Notes: generated from the sequence alone by a model not told the origin. 64,000 bases of DNA from Methylophilus sp. TWE2 (GCF_001183865.1 NZ_CP012020.1:2165839-2229838); one strand, 5' to 3'; positions 18,430-27,344 are shown, numbered from the stretch's first letter. Numbers and translations: made by a program.

Positions 18430-19084
18430 CACCCCTGCACCCGCTCAGCGCACAACCAAGCCAGCGTCAGCCCAGCGCTCAACGCTGGAGTTATTCCGCC
18501 ATTTGCGGCATGCCTGCATCGCCATTTTTCATCCCGAAGACCAGAACCGCGAAATCTTGATCCAGCAATTGCACCGGATTGGCTGCCAGACGGTGGCTTT
18601 GTGGCCGCCCACCCCACAGCTGCCCAAAGACACCGAGCTGGTGATTTTTTTGCTGGATGCCGAAGCAAGCGCGAAAAAGAAATTGCCCTGGCTGACGCCG
18701 GATTCGGCGATTCCATTAATCGGTGTCCTCGATTATGAAAACCCGACCACGCTGGAGACAGCCACCGCGCTGGGTTGCCATGGCATGCTGGTCCGGCCAC
18801 TGCAAGCCAAAGGCTTGCTCTCCACTATCATCCTGACCATGCATCATTGCCAGCAATTAAAAACCTTGCGCAAACGTAACCAGCGCCTGGAGGAAAAGTT
18901 GCAAGCGGCGGGCGAAATCAGTGCGGCACAAGCCATGTTGGCGCATGCGCGCGGAATCAGTGCAACCGAGGCTTACAAAGTCCTGCGCGAGCAGGCCATG
19001 CTCAAGCGCGTGACGGTGGAAGACATTGCACGTGCGCTGCTACAAACCGACGGTCTATTGTCCAATCCAGCCAAACACCGTTAG
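18422..19084 (+). CDS. amiR: AmiR, ANTAR-domain transcription antiterminator
   Basis: A 220-residue protein with an N-terminal pseudo-receiver region (about residues 30-135). A coiled coil follows (QLKTLRKRNQRLEEKLQAAGE), then a C-terminal ANTAR RNA-binding domain (about 155-210: AQAMLAHARGISATEAYKVL). It is expected to bind the hexaloop pair in the amiE leader and prevent terminator formation once released by AmiC. The start is a TTG at 18422 inside the amiC stop region. The pseudo-receiver lacks an obvious phospho-acceptor setting, consistent with control by AmiC rather than a kinase. Confidence 0.9.
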   Translation: MADTPAPAQRTTKPASAQRSTLELFRHLRHACIAIFHPEDQNREILIQQLHRIGCQTVALWPPTPQLPKDTELVIFLLDAEASAKKKLPWLTPDSAIPLIGVLDYENPTTLETATALGCHGMLVRPLQAKGLLSTIILTMHHCQQLKTLRKRNQRLEEKLQAAGEISAAQAMLAHARGISATEAYKVLREQAMLKRVTVEDIARALLQTDGLLSNPAKHR

Positions 19085-19145
19085 AATGCACGCCCTTGCA
19101 TGGCCGCTGCCGGTCCTGCGCACAGTTTTTGCTTGAATTAGCCTG

Positions 19146-20414
19146 ATGATGACCGACATTTCCCCCGCACAAACCATTACCCTGGCCAAAATCAGGCATA
19201 TCGAGGAGCTCGAGCGTCTGGATAGCTGCATTGCGTTTGTCGAAAAAATTGGCCAGTTGATCCACCAGTTACAAATCGAGCGCGGCGCCAGTTGCCTATT
19301 CATCGCCTCTGGGGGCCAGCGTTTTTCTGCAGAGCGCGCAGAGATTGTGGCGCAGAACCAATCCATCGAAACCGTCTTCACGGCCGCTTTACAGCAACAT
19401 CTGGACAGGAACAGCCGCGCCGATGCCAAGCAACTGACGCTGATCTCCTGGATATTGCTGGGCCTGGACCAGCTCACCACACTGCGGCATCAAATCACAC
19501 TGCTCAATATCTCGTTTGCCGATAGCATCGAATCATTCAACCGCCTGATAGGTAGCCTGATTGCGCTGATATTCGAGATCACCGACAGCTCAGTCAACAG
19601 CAAGATCTCTACCTGCCTGCTGACCCTGTATAACCTGATCCAGGGCAAGGAATTTGCCGGTCAGGAACGTGCGGTGGGTGCCTATTTATTTGGCTCTGGC
19701 AGCTTGCAATTGCCACATCAACAAAAGTTGTTTGAACTGATTGCGCAGCAGGAACGGCACTTTGAACTGGTATGCCAGTTTGGCAGCAAAGAGCTGTGTG
19801 AGGCCTGGCAACAGTGGCAAGCCAGTGACTGGCAGCTGCAACATGCTAAGTACCGCGCCAAGCTGACCAGCGCGCGCGACCAACAAACCCTGACCCCCAG
19901 CCATGCCGACCTCTGGTTTGACTTATGCAGCCGCCGCCTGAGCGAGATGTGGCAGATTCAGTGCCAGCTGGTCGACACTATGCATGAACTGCTGGCCGGA
20001 CTCACCCGCCAGGCCAAACAAGATTACGAGCAAACCCGCCAGTACCTGCAAACCATACAGGCCAGTCCGCAAGCCAACCTGAACAGTACCTTTTTCAACC
20101 TGGCGATTCCTGTTGAAAATGCCTTGAATTTTCAGGCACATGACACGTCGCAGACCTACCCCATGGCATCGATGATCGCTTTACTCCAACACCAGTCACG
20201 GCAAATTGCCGACATGGAAACCGAGTTATCAGACACCAAAAAGGCATTGACCGAGCGCAAATTGATTGAGCGTGCCAAAGGCTTGCTCATGAGTACGCTT
20301 GGAGTCACCGAAATGGAGGCTTACAAGACCTTACGCAGTACAGCCATGGAGCAGAACCGCAAGGTGATTGATATCGCAGAAAACATCCTTGCCAGCCATC
20401 GGCAACCCGGCTGA
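19146..20414 (+). CDS. nasR: NasR-like nitrate/nitrite-responsive antiterminator (NIT-ANTAR)
   Basis: A 422-residue soluble protein. The N-terminal two-thirds (about residues 30-300) is an all-helical NIT nitrate/nitrite-sensing domain, with the characteristic IHQLQIERGASCLFIASGG near residue 40. The last 60 residues form an ANTAR domain (ERKLIERAKGLLMSTLGVTEMEAYKTL). This is the domain order of Klebsiella NasR, which binds nitrate or nitrite and relieves attenuation in the nas leader. It stands 61 bp after amiR and just upstream of the first of three nitrogen leaders with hexaloop hairpins, which are its probable targets. No transmembrane segment is seen. Confidence 0.92.
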   Translation: MMTDISPAQTITLAKIRHIEELERLDSCIAFVEKIGQLIHQLQIERGASCLFIASGGQRFSAERAEIVAQNQSIETVFTAALQQHLDRNSRADAKQLTLISWILLGLDQLTTLRHQITLLNISFADSIESFNRLIGSLIALIFEITDSSVNSKISTCLLTLYNLIQGKEFAGQERAVGAYLFGSGSLQLPHQQKLFELIAQQERHFELVCQFGSKELCEAWQQWQASDWQLQHAKYRAKLTSARDQQTLTPSHADLWFDLCSRRLSEMWQIQCQLVDTMHELLAGLTRQAKQDYEQTRQYLQTIQASPQANLNSTFFNLAIPVENALNFQAHDTSQTYPMASMIALLQHQSRQIADMETELSDTKKALTERKLIERAKGLLMSTLGVTEMEAYKTLRSTAMEQNRKVIDIAENILASHRQPG

Positions 20415-20436
20415 ATGCTTGTCAAGATGGTGCGCT

Positions 20437-20453
20437 TGCACTTATGTGGTGCG
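20437..20453. promoter_or_regulatory. NtrC-type enhancer site for fnt operon
   Basis: TGCACTTATGTGGTGCG matches the NtrC consensus TGCAC-N7-GTGCA except for the last base. Its centre is about 111 bp upstream of the start site predicted from the sigma-54 promoter. Confidence 0.7.
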
Positions 20454-20529
20454 CTCCAGGCAAGATAACTCGCGTGGCTTGGCGAGCAAAAACAGTCTTT
20501 AACAGCCGGATTTAAGCGATCCAGCCATC

Positions 20530-20545
20530 TGGCACGACAATTGCA
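20530..20545 (+). promoter_or_regulatory. Sigma-54 promoter of fnt-cynS operon
   Basis: TGGCACGACAATTGCA matches the -24/-12 consensus TGGCAC-N5-TTGC exactly, with correct GG-N10-GC spacing. Transcription should start near 20556, just before the hexaloop leader. Confidence 0.9.
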
Positions 20546-20595
20546 TTCATGACATTCCAGTAGGTGACCATGCGGGGTCTCAGGCGTCAAGAGGA

Positions 20596-20665
20596 GTGTC
20601 AACGGCGATACGCTCTCTAATATCAAGCCAGACCACCGCATAAGCACTGATGGACAAAGGCGTCC
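20596..20665 (+). promoter_or_regulatory. fnt leader: dual hexaloop ANTAR target
   Basis: Hairpin 1 (20596-20611) is GTGTC-AACGGC-GATAC with one G.T pair. Hairpin 2 (20652-20665) is GGAC-AAAGGC-GTCC. Both six-base loops have A at position 1 and G at position 4, the known ANTAR-recognition signature. Hairpin 2 shares its loop and 3' arm with the 5' arm of the terminator. Confidence 0.85.
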
Positions 20666-20706
20666 TGCCTGAAGATGAACTCTTCAGGCAGGACGCCTTT
20701 TTTATT
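20656..20706 (+). terminator. Attenuator terminator upstream of fnt
   Basis: A perfect 20-bp stem (20656-20675 with 20681-20700), 5-nt loop and T-run. It is only about 30 bp before the fnt start codon, so fnt should be silent unless NasR favours the hexaloop hairpins. Confidence 0.93.
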
Positions 20707-20733
20707 TTGTTTCAGCGTGATATTAGAGAAAGT

Positions 20734-21555
20734 ATGAGGTATTCGATGTCTTATTTAGCTCCCTCAGAGTTTGTATCCAAAATGGTAGATGCCGGAGAGT
20801 CAAAGATTTACATGTCTACACGTGACACCGTGATACGTGCTTATATGGCTGGGGCCATCTTGGCTTTAGCGGCAGTGTTTGCCGTCAGTATTGCGATTGC
20901 CACGGAATCCCATTTAATTGGTTCCATTTGTTTCCCTGTTGGTTTTTCCATGCTTTATCTGATGGGGTTTGATTTGTTAACAGGCGTGTTTGTGTTAACA
21001 CCATTGGCTTGGCTAGATAAACGTCCAGGCGTGACCTGGAATCAAATCCTGAGAAACTGGGGATTGGTGTTTTTGGGTAATTTTGCTGGCGCATTAACCG
21101 TGGCGGCGATGATGTCTTTTATTTTCACCTATGGCTACAACACAGATGGAGGTGCTATTGCGACCAAAGTAGCGGGCATTGGTGAAGCACGTACTTTAGG
21201 TTACGCAAAATATGGCATGGATGGCTGGTTTACCATTTTCATTCGCGGCATGTTATGTAACTGGATGGTCTCCATGGGCGTCGTAGGGGCCATGATCTCA
21301 ACTTCAGTGAGTGGCAAAGTGATTGCCATGTGGATGCCTATTTTCCTCTTCTTCTTTATGGGGTTTGAGCACTCAGTCGTGAATATGTTCTTGTTTCCAT
21401 TCGGTTTGATTATGGGCGGCAATTTTTCTATTGCTGACTACTTTATTTGGAATGAAATTCCAACTGCTTTAGGCAACATGGTGGGCGGTTTAGCCTTTAC
21501 TGGTTTAACCCTTTATACAACCCATGTCAGAACAAAAGCAAAACGTACCCTTTAA
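20734..21555 (+). CDS. Formate/nitrite transporter (FNT) family channel
   Basis: An about 273-residue inner-membrane protein with six predicted membrane helices and FNT signatures (AYMAGAILALAAVFAVSIA near the N-terminus, FLGNFAGALTVAAMMSFIF in the middle, FEHSVVNMFLFPFGLIMGG near the C-terminus). A longer reading from the ATG at 20650 would start inside the terminator hairpin, so I choose the ATG at 20734, preceded by AGAGAA. FNT proteins move small monovalent anions such as formate, nitrite or hydrosulfide. Co-transcription with cyanase and nitrate-type control point to nitrite or cyanate. It is not resolved which. Confidence 0.88.
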   Translation: MRYSMSYLAPSEFVSKMVDAGESKIYMSTRDTVIRAYMAGAILALAAVFAVSIAIATESHLIGSICFPVGFSMLYLMGFDLLTGVFVLTPLAWLDKRPGVTWNQILRNWGLVFLGNFAGALTVAAMMSFIFTYGYNTDGGAIATKVAGIGEARTLGYAKYGMDGWFTIFIRGMLCNWMVSMGVVGAMISTSVSGKVIAMWMPIFLFFFMGFEHSVVNMFLFPFGLIMGGNFSIADYFIWNEIPTALGNMVGGLAFTGLTLYTTHVRTKAKRTL

Positions 21556-21571
21556 TGAACGCAATAAGCCA

Positions 21572-21592
21572 CCTCAGCCATGATGGCTGAGG
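21572..21592 (+). other. Stem-loop between fnt and cynS
   Basis: A perfect 9-bp stem (CCTCAGCCA / TGGCTGAGG) with a 3-nt loop, followed by only three T and later a TTTTT. It could be a leaky terminator or an mRNA-stabilising hairpin. Confidence 0.5.
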
Positions 21593-21632
21593 TTTACTTC
21601 AGGGCTTTTTATAAAATGATTAGGAGTAAGCA

Positions 21633-22076
21633 ATGACACGCAATGAAGTCACCGAACTGATTATTACGCAAAAACTCAAATTGAATCTCACCTGGAAGCA
21701 ATTGGCAGACGCGATTGGTCTGAGTAAAGAATGGACAACCGCGGCGCTCATGGGACAAATGACGCTCAGCGCAGAGCAAGCCAGCACCATAGGCAGCATG
21801 CTACAACTACCGCCTGACGCCATCACGCAATTACAAGTCGTGCCTTATAAGGGTTCATTGCCCACGGCTGTGCCAACGGACCCTTTAATTTATCGCTTTT
21901 ATGAATTAATCAGTGTCTATGGCACCACGTTTAAGGCCTTGATTCACGAAGAGTTTGGTGACGGCATCATGAGTGCGATTGATTTCAATATGGAGATTAA
22001 ACGCGAAGCTGATCCTAAAGGTGACCGTGTCAACATCACCATGAGCGGTAAGTTCCTGCCTTATAAATCCTATTAA
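21633..22076 (+). CDS. cynS: Cyanate hydratase (cyanase)
   Basis: A 147-residue protein decomposing cyanate plus bicarbonate to ammonia and CO2. It has the N-terminal POU-like helix bundle (LTWKQLADAIGLSKEW). The C-terminal catalytic segment contains Arg88, Glu91 and Ser114, with the spacing (3 and 23 residues) of the E. coli active-site trio Arg96/Glu99/Ser122. The start ATG at 21633 follows a purine-rich TTAGGAG. It lies in the sigma-54/NasR-controlled operon with fnt and without the CynR/CynT genes of E. coli, so cyanate use here appears tied to nitrogen limitation and nitrate/nitrite. Confidence 0.95.
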   Translation: MTRNEVTELIITQKLKLNLTWKQLADAIGLSKEWTTAALMGQMTLSAEQASTIGSMLQLPPDAITQLQVVPYKGSLPTAVPTDPLIYRFYELISVYGTTFKALIHEEFGDGIMSAIDFNMEIKREADPKGDRVNITMSGKFLPYKSY

Positions 22077-22108
22077 TCCGTCGCATCCATCTAAAGCAGC
22101 TTTATTGT

Positions 22109-23923
22109 ATGCAAAAGCAACTGATTGTCGATAAGGGTGCCTGCTCAAAGGCAGGACGCAAACAAGTCAATCAGGATGCCGAAGGTGGACGCGTTCCCGA
22201 AGCGCCTGCGCTGAGCAGCAAAGGCGCTGCCTTTGCCATTGCAGATGGCATCAGCAGCAGCGATGTCAGCGATCAAGCCAGCCGAATCGCCATCACGAGG
22301 TTTCTTGAGGACTATTACCACACCCCCATCGAATGGTCAGTCAAGTCTTCAGTGCAGCATGTGTTGCTGGCGATTAATTCATGGCTAAATGCACAGACTT
22401 TCCGCAGCCCACATCGTTTTGATAAAAACAAAGGGTTTGTTTGTACATTTAGTGCGCTGGTTATTAAGTCGCGCATGGTGCATATTTTTCACCTGGGCGA
22501 CACCCGCGTTTACCGTGTCAGAGCTGGTCATTTAGAGCAACTGACAGAAGACCATCGCTTCTGGGGCGAGGAAAATCGCAGTTACCTGGCACGTGCCCTG
22601 GGCATGAGCCCGCATCTGGAAATTGACTATACAAGCCATGAAGTAACAGTCGGTGACGTCTATCTATTGATGTCTGATGGTGTCTATGATCACTTAAAAA
22701 GTGATGACATCCTGACACTGCTTAACTCAGAGACTGACTTGGCCCAGGTGAGCCAGCAATGGGTGGCGCTGGCACACGAGCGCGGCAGTGCCGACAACCT
22801 GACCGCCATCGCCGTCCGCTTGCTACAACTGCCCGACCATGATGTGGCATCGCTGTATCAGGCCTTAAGCGCTTTGCCACTGCCCCCTGCCCTTGAAGAA
22901 GGTAAGCAGTTTGAGGGTTACCATATCCTGCGTGTACTGCATCAAAGTCACCGCAGTCAGGTCTACCTTGCCCGCGACATACCCACGGGCAGTCAGGTCG
23001 TGCTGAAAGTGCCGGCCACGGATTTAGCGGCCTCTGCCGAAACGCTGGAAAGATTTTATCTGGAGGAGTGGATCGGCCGCCGCATCCAGCACCGGCATGT
23101 GTTGCGCCCTTTCGCTTCTGAAAGACAGCGGCAGTCTCTTTACAGTGTGATGGAGTATGTGCCAGGGCAGACCCTGCAGCAGTGGATGCTGGATCATCCG
23201 CAACCCTCGCTGGAGATGGTCAGGCACATTGTAGAGCAGCTTGCCAATGCACTAGCAGCGTTTCATCGTCTGGAAATGGTCTACCAGGACCTGCAACCGG
23301 CCAACATCCTGATTGATGAGGATGGCAAAATCACGCTGATCGACTTTGGTGCAGTCAGCGTGGCAGGATTGGATGAAATGTACAGCCACACACAGACATG
23401 GGGGCTGTTGGGCAGCGTGCAATATTCTGCGCCAGAGCAGTTTATCGGCCAGCCTGGCAGTGTGCAAAGTGATTTATTTGCATTGGGATGTATTACCTAT
23501 CAGTTACTGACCGGAAAACTGCCCTATGGCACCGAGGTCGCCAAAATTAAGCACGGTGATGACCGCTTGCGTTTGTATTACCGCGATATCCGCTACGAAC
23601 AACCGGATTTTCCGGCCTGGATGGATCAGGCCATTGCACGCGCTGTACACCCCTATGCGGAAAAACGCTACCCCAGCCTGTCTGAGTTCGTGTTCGACTT
23701 ACGTACACCCAACCCTGCATTTAACCGCCACAGCCATCCTGCGTTGCTGCAAAGACATCCACTGGCGTTCTGGCGCGGCTTGAGTTTTTTGCTGGCCTGC
23801 GTGGTTTTTGTGCTGTTGGGCATGCTGGCCAACCAGCAGCAGGCCGAGCGCGCCAATCTTGAGCAAGCCGCACAAAAGCAGTGCGATTCAACCCACCGCC
23901 CGCTTGCCTGCCAAGCCAAATAA
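22109..23923 (+). CDS. PP2C phosphatase-Ser/Thr kinase fusion protein, copy 1
   Basis: A 604-residue two-enzyme polypeptide. Residues about 10-240 form a PP2C phosphatase (QVNQDAEGG, AIADGISSSDV, HLGDTRVYRV, LMSDGVYDHL, GSADNLTAIAV). Residues about 265-540 form a Hanks-type kinase with a lysine in VVLKVPA, a catalytic loop reading YQDLQPANILI instead of HRD, and an intact DFG. One C-terminal membrane helix (about 560-582) anchors it. Third in the fnt-cynS unit. Such fusions occur in nitrate loci of other proteobacteria. Substrates are unknown; a permease or NasR is an inference only. Confidence 0.88.
   Translation: MQKQLIVDKGACSKAGRKQVNQDAEGGRVPEAPALSSKGAAFAIADGISSSDVSDQASRIAITRFLEDYYHTPIEWSVKSSVQHVLLAINSWLNAQTFRSPHRFDKNKGFVCTFSALVIKSRMVHIFHLGDTRVYRVRAGHLEQLTEDHRFWGEENRSYLARALGMSPHLEIDYTSHEVTVGDVYLLMSDGVYDHLKSDDILTLLNSETDLAQVSQQWVALAHERGSADNLTAIAVRLLQLPDHDVASLYQALSALPLPPALEEGKQFEGYHILRVLHQSHRSQVYLARDIPTGSQVVLKVPATDLAASAETLERFYLEEWIGRRIQHRHVLRPFASERQRQSLYSVMEYVPGQTLQQWMLDHPQPSLEMVRHIVEQLANALAAFHRLEMVYQDLQPANILIDEDGKITLIDFGAVSVAGLDEMYSHTQTWGLLGSVQYSAPEQFIGQPGSVQSDLFALGCITYQLLTGKLPYGTEVAKIKHGDDRLRLYYRDIRYEQPDFPAWMDQAIARAVHPYAEKRYPSLSEFVFDLRTPNPAFNRHSHPALLQRHPLAFWRGLSFLLACVVFVLLGMLANQQQAERANLEQAAQKQCDSTHRPLACQAK
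23869..23885. promoter_or_regulatory. NtrC-like dyad upstream of nrtA promoter
   Basis: CGCAC-N7-GTGCG within the end of the kinase gene, centred about 119 bp before the predicted nrt start. It has the geometry of NtrC sites but differs from consensus at the outer bases. Confidence 0.45.
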
Positions 23924-23969
23924 ATAAAAATACTTATATATATCATGTAGTTAATTTTAAATTTCAAGC

Positions 23970-23985
23970 TGGCACACCACTTGCT
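23970..23985 (+). promoter_or_regulatory. Sigma-54 promoter of the nrt-nir-nas operon
   Basis: TGGCACACCACTTGCT fits the -24/-12 consensus fully. Start expected near 23996, giving a leader of about 185 nt before nrtA. Confidence 0.9.
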
Positions 23986-24025
23986 TTAAGACAAGCAAGA
24001 GTCAAACTCTTAACTGCCAGGGACC

Positions 24026-24095
24026 TGTCAACGGAGACATGCCCATCAATAGCAGCTGATATATAGATTAGTAAGTAACCCGGACAAAGGCGTCC
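24026..24095 (+). promoter_or_regulatory. nrtA leader: dual hexaloop ANTAR target
   Basis: Hairpin 1 (24026-24039) is TGTC-AACGGA-GACA. Hairpin 2 (24082-24095) is GGAC-AAAGGC-GTCC, identical to that of the fnt leader. Both loops carry A1 and G4. The distance from first to second hairpin (about 42 nt) is nearly the same as in fnt (about 40 nt). Confidence 0.87.
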
Positions 24096-24143
24096 TGAGT
24101 GCAAACAAAACACCGTTTGCACTCAGGACGCCTTTTTGTTTTT
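24086..24143 (+). terminator. Attenuator terminator upstream of nrtA
   Basis: A perfect 21-bp stem (24086-24106 with 24115-24135), 8-nt loop, and a T-rich tail of TTTTT-G-TTTTT. The first ten bases of the 5' arm are the same as in the fnt attenuator; the rest differ, showing conservation of pairing rather than sequence. Confidence 0.95.
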
Positions 24144-24180
24144 GCGTTTCCAGTTAATTTCACTTTACCAGGGAGAAAAC

Positions 24181-25482
24181 ATGAGTAGTTTTGACAAGAA
24201 AACCGCAGTCGAGACGACTGTCGTTCAGGCCACATCCGTAGACCAAACGCGCCGCCAATTTTTCCGCCAAGCCATTGCGGGCGCTGTCGGTGCTGCCGCA
24301 ATGATGAACATGGTGCCGCCTGTCATTCGCAGCCAGGCTTGGGCCGCAGGCTCTGATGCGCCAGAAATCACAGAAGTCAAAGTGGGCTTTATTCCATTGA
24401 CTGACTGTGCACCGATTATCGTCGCCGCCCAGATGGGTTTTGATAAAAAATACGGCATCAAGATTGTCCCTTCCAAAGAAGCCTCCTGGGCTGGCGTACG
24501 TGACAAGCTGGCGAATGGTGAGTTGCACGCTGCCCACGTGTTATACGGCCTGATTTATGGGGTGCAGATGGGTATCGGTGGTCAGCAAAAAGACATGAGT
24601 ATCCTGATGACGCTGAACCATAACGGCCAGGGCATCACACTGGCAAACCAGCTCAAGGAAAAAGGCGTGACCAGCGGCGGCACATTAAAACGCCTGCTCG
24701 ATAACGAAAACCGTGACTTTACCTTTGCCCAGACCTTCCCGACAGGCACGCACGCCATGTGGCTGTATTACTGGCTGGCCAACTATGGTATTAACCCGAT
24801 GCAGGACGTAAAAACCATCGTGGTGCCTCCGCCACAAATGGTGGCAAACATGCGTATTGGCAATATGGACGGTTACTGCGTGGGCGAACCCTGGAATGCG
24901 CGTGCCATTTATGACAAGGTCGGCTACACCGTGGCCACCACACAAGATATCTGGGTAGACCACCCTGAAAAAGTCCTGGGTACGACTGCTGACTTTATTG
25001 CCAAAAACCCCAACACGGCCCTGGCGCTCACCAAGGCCATCCTCGAAGCTTCGCGCTATATCGACGCGACCAAGAACCGCGCTGAAGTGGCCAAACTGAT
25101 TTCCGGCAAAGCCTACGTCAACGCACCGGAAGAAGTGATTGAAGGCCGCTTCCTCGGCCACTACGACAATGGCATCGGCAAAAAATGGGAAGACCCAAAC
25201 TACATGAAGTTCTTTAACGATGGCAAGGTCAGCTTCCCTTACCTGTCTGACGGCATGTGGTTCCTCACCCAGCATAAACGTTGGGGCTTGCTGAAGTCCG
25301 ATCCTGACTACCTGGGCATCGCCAAAAAAGTGAACCGTATTGATATCTACACTGAAGCTGCTAAATCACTGGGCATTAGCGTACCGACAGACGTCATGCG
25401 TAGCAGCAAGCTGATCGATGGCGTGGTGTGGGATGGCAAGGATCCTAAAGCCTACGCCAACAGTTTCAAGGTTAAAGCTTAA
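24181..25482 (+). CDS. nrtA: Nitrate ABC transporter substrate-binding protein (Tat-exported)
   Basis: A 433-residue NrtA/CmpA-family binding protein. The start ATG at 24181 follows AGGGAGAAAAC; upstream alternative codons overlap the terminator. A twin-arginine signal (TRRQFFRQAIAGAVGAAAMM, about residues 23-42) directs folded export. The mature domain begins with the family stretch KVGFIPLTDCAPIIVAAQMGF. It delivers nitrate, possibly nitrite, to NrtBC. First gene of a roughly 14-kb operon, expected to be off unless both sigma-54 activation and antitermination occur. Confidence 0.93.
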   Translation: MSSFDKKTAVETTVVQATSVDQTRRQFFRQAIAGAVGAAAMMNMVPPVIRSQAWAAGSDAPEITEVKVGFIPLTDCAPIIVAAQMGFDKKYGIKIVPSKEASWAGVRDKLANGELHAAHVLYGLIYGVQMGIGGQQKDMSILMTLNHNGQGITLANQLKEKGVTSGGTLKRLLDNENRDFTFAQTFPTGTHAMWLYYWLANYGINPMQDVKTIVVPPPQMVANMRIGNMDGYCVGEPWNARAIYDKVGYTVATTQDIWVDHPEKVLGTTADFIAKNPNTALALTKAILEASRYIDATKNRAEVAKLISGKAYVNAPEEVIEGRFLGHYDNGIGKKWEDPNYMKFFNDGKVSFPYLSDGMWFLTQHKRWGLLKSDPDYLGIAKKVNRIDIYTEAAKSLGISVPTDVMRSSKLIDGVVWDGKDPKAYANSFKVKA

Positions 25483-25500
25483 CTTTAGAGGAGAGTCACC

Positions 25501-26427
25501 ATGAGTGTCGTCAGCTTTAACAAGGAAAAGACTATGCAAACAAGCGAGCCAACTGTGAAAACAGTGCCTGCTAAACCAGTTGTTGCTGTGGTTAAACCTC
25601 TCTCAACCACAGCGACAGCAGCCGCCCCGCTTTTGCAGAAACGTGGAGCATGGGCGGCAACCGCCAAACGCGTATTTGAATGGCTGTTGCCGCCTGTGAC
25701 TGGCTTGCTGATATTTGCTGCCATCTGGGCCACGGTGTCTGCGCTCACACAAGGCTTGCCGGGCCCAGTCAAGACCTGGCAATCAGCCGTTGAGTTGTTC
25801 AGTGATCCGTTTTACATCAACAACCCGAATGATATGGGCATCGGCTGGAACATCCTTAACTCACTCAAACGGGTCGCCACCGGTTTTGCTTTGGCAGCCG
25901 TTGTCGGTATCCCGATGGGGTTTGTGATAGGCCGTTATGCGTTTATGTCGAGAATGGCTGCGCCTATCATCAGCTTGCTGAAACCAGTCTCGCCACTGGC
26001 CTGGTTACCGATTGGCCTGCTTGTTTTCAAGGCAGCTAACCCTGCTGCGATCTGGGTTATTTTCATCACTGCCGTGTGGCCCATGATCATCAACACTGCC
26101 GTCGGTGTCAGCAAGGTGCCACAAGACTATATGAATGTCGCCAAGGTGCTCAATTTATCTGAGTGGAAAATCGTCACCAAAATCCTGTTGCCATACGTGA
26201 TGCCTTACATGATGACGGGCGTACGTCTCTCCATCGGTGCAGCCTGGCTGGTGATTGTGGCAGCAGAAATGCTGACTGGCGGCGTGGGCATCGGCTTCTG
26301 GGTGTGGGATGAGTGGAACAACCTCAATGTTGAACACATCATCATCGCCATCTTTATTGTCGGTATTGTCGGCCTGCTGTTGGAACAATGCCTGGTGCTG
26401 GTGGCAAAACGCTACAGCTACGAATAA
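25501..26427 (+). CDS. nrtB: Nitrate ABC transporter permease
   Basis: A 308-residue inner-membrane permease of the NrtB/SsuC type. A cytoplasmic N-terminal tail of about 50 residues (A/T/V/P-rich) precedes about six membrane helices. The coupling-helix region is seen in YMNVAKVLNLSEWKIVTKILLP. The ATG at 25501 has GAGGAGAG upstream; a second ATG at 25534 with AAGGAAAAG is also plausible and would remove 11 residues. Placed 18 bp after nrtA and 23 bp before the ATPase gene. Confidence 0.93.
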   Translation: MSVVSFNKEKTMQTSEPTVKTVPAKPVVAVVKPLSTTATAAAPLLQKRGAWAATAKRVFEWLLPPVTGLLIFAAIWATVSALTQGLPGPVKTWQSAVELFSDPFYINNPNDMGIGWNILNSLKRVATGFALAAVVGIPMGFVIGRYAFMSRMAAPIISLLKPVSPLAWLPIGLLVFKAANPAAIWVIFITAVWPMIINTAVGVSKVPQDYMNVAKVLNLSEWKIVTKILLPYVMPYMMTGVRLSIGAAWLVIVAAEMLTGGVGIGFWVWDEWNNLNVEHIIIAIFIVGIVGLLLEQCLVLVAKRYSYE

Positions 26428-26450
26428 CCCGCTGCTAAAGGAATACCACT

Positions 26451-27260
26451 ATGACGAACAATATGATGCAAGACCGTTATGTCCTGATTGAAAACGTCAA
26501 CATGACGTTTCAAACCAAAAAAGGCAGCTTCCAGGCACTTAAAGATATCAACCTGAATATCCGTGAAGGCGAGTTTATTTCCATCATCGGTCACTCAGGT
26601 TGCGGTAAATCTACCGTGCTCAACCTGATTGCCGGTTTGCTGCAGCCTACTGAAGGCTACCTGTTTTGTGCCGGCCGCGAAATTGCCAAGCCTGGCCCAG
26701 AACGCGCTGTCGTGTTCCAGAACCATTCTCTGCTGCCCTGGCTGACCTGTTTTGAAAATGTCTACCTGGCGGTGGAGCGTGTGTTTGGTGATACGGAAGG
26801 ACCGACGCAATTAGCCGAACGTACACGTGCCGCGCTGGAACTCGTTGGTTTAAGCCACGCCGTGGAAAAACGCCCGAATGAAATCTCCGGCGGCATGAAA
26901 CAGCGCGTGGGCATTGCCCGCGCCCTGGCCATGGAGCCCAAAGTGCTACTTCTGGACGAGCCGTTTGGTGCGTTGGATGCACTCACCCGGGCCGGACTGC
27001 AAGACGAGCTGATGGCCATCATGTCCCGTTCCGGTTGCACGGCCGTCATGGTCACACACGATGTCGACGAAGCCGTACTGTTATCAGACCGCATCGTCAT
27101 GATGACCAATGGCCCGGCAGCAACGATTGGTGAAATTTTAGAGGTTGATCTGCCACGTCCGCGCAAACGCCTGGAGCTGGTAGAAGACCCGGCTTACACG
27201 CATCTGCGTAGCGAGGTCTTGAAGTTTTTGTATGAAAGACACGCCAAAAAGGCGGCATAA
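26451..27260 (+). CDS. nrtC: Nitrate ABC transporter ATPase
   Basis: A 269-residue ATP-binding subunit. It has Walker A GHSGCGKST, Q-loop near VVFQNHSLLPW, signature ISGGMKQRVGIARAL, Walker B VLLLDEPFGALD and the switch His in VTHDVDEAV. It resembles NrtD/NasD ATPases and lacks the C-terminal nitrate-binding extension of cyanobacterial NrtC. The next gene follows after an 84-bp gap. Confidence 0.92.
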   Translation: MTNNMMQDRYVLIENVNMTFQTKKGSFQALKDINLNIREGEFISIIGHSGCGKSTVLNLIAGLLQPTEGYLFCAGREIAKPGPERAVVFQNHSLLPWLTCFENVYLAVERVFGDTEGPTQLAERTRAALELVGLSHAVEKRPNEISGGMKQRVGIARALAMEPKVLLLDEPFGALDALTRAGLQDELMAIMSRSGCTAVMVTHDVDEAVLLSDRIVMMTNGPAATIGEILEVDLPRPRKRLELVEDPAYTHLRSEVLKFLYERHAKKAA

Positions 27261-27344
27261 AAAATGATGCTGACGGGCGGTCACCCGCCAGCATCCACAC
27301 CTCATCGAAGTATGGTTACCCCCACATTGAAAAAGGAGCAACAC

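Noticed and set aside
20650-20733. Upstream ATG extending the FNT protein by 28 residues
   Set aside because: It lies in the terminator hairpin, encodes a non-membrane tail and has no ribosome site; the ATG at 20734 is preceded by AGAGAA.
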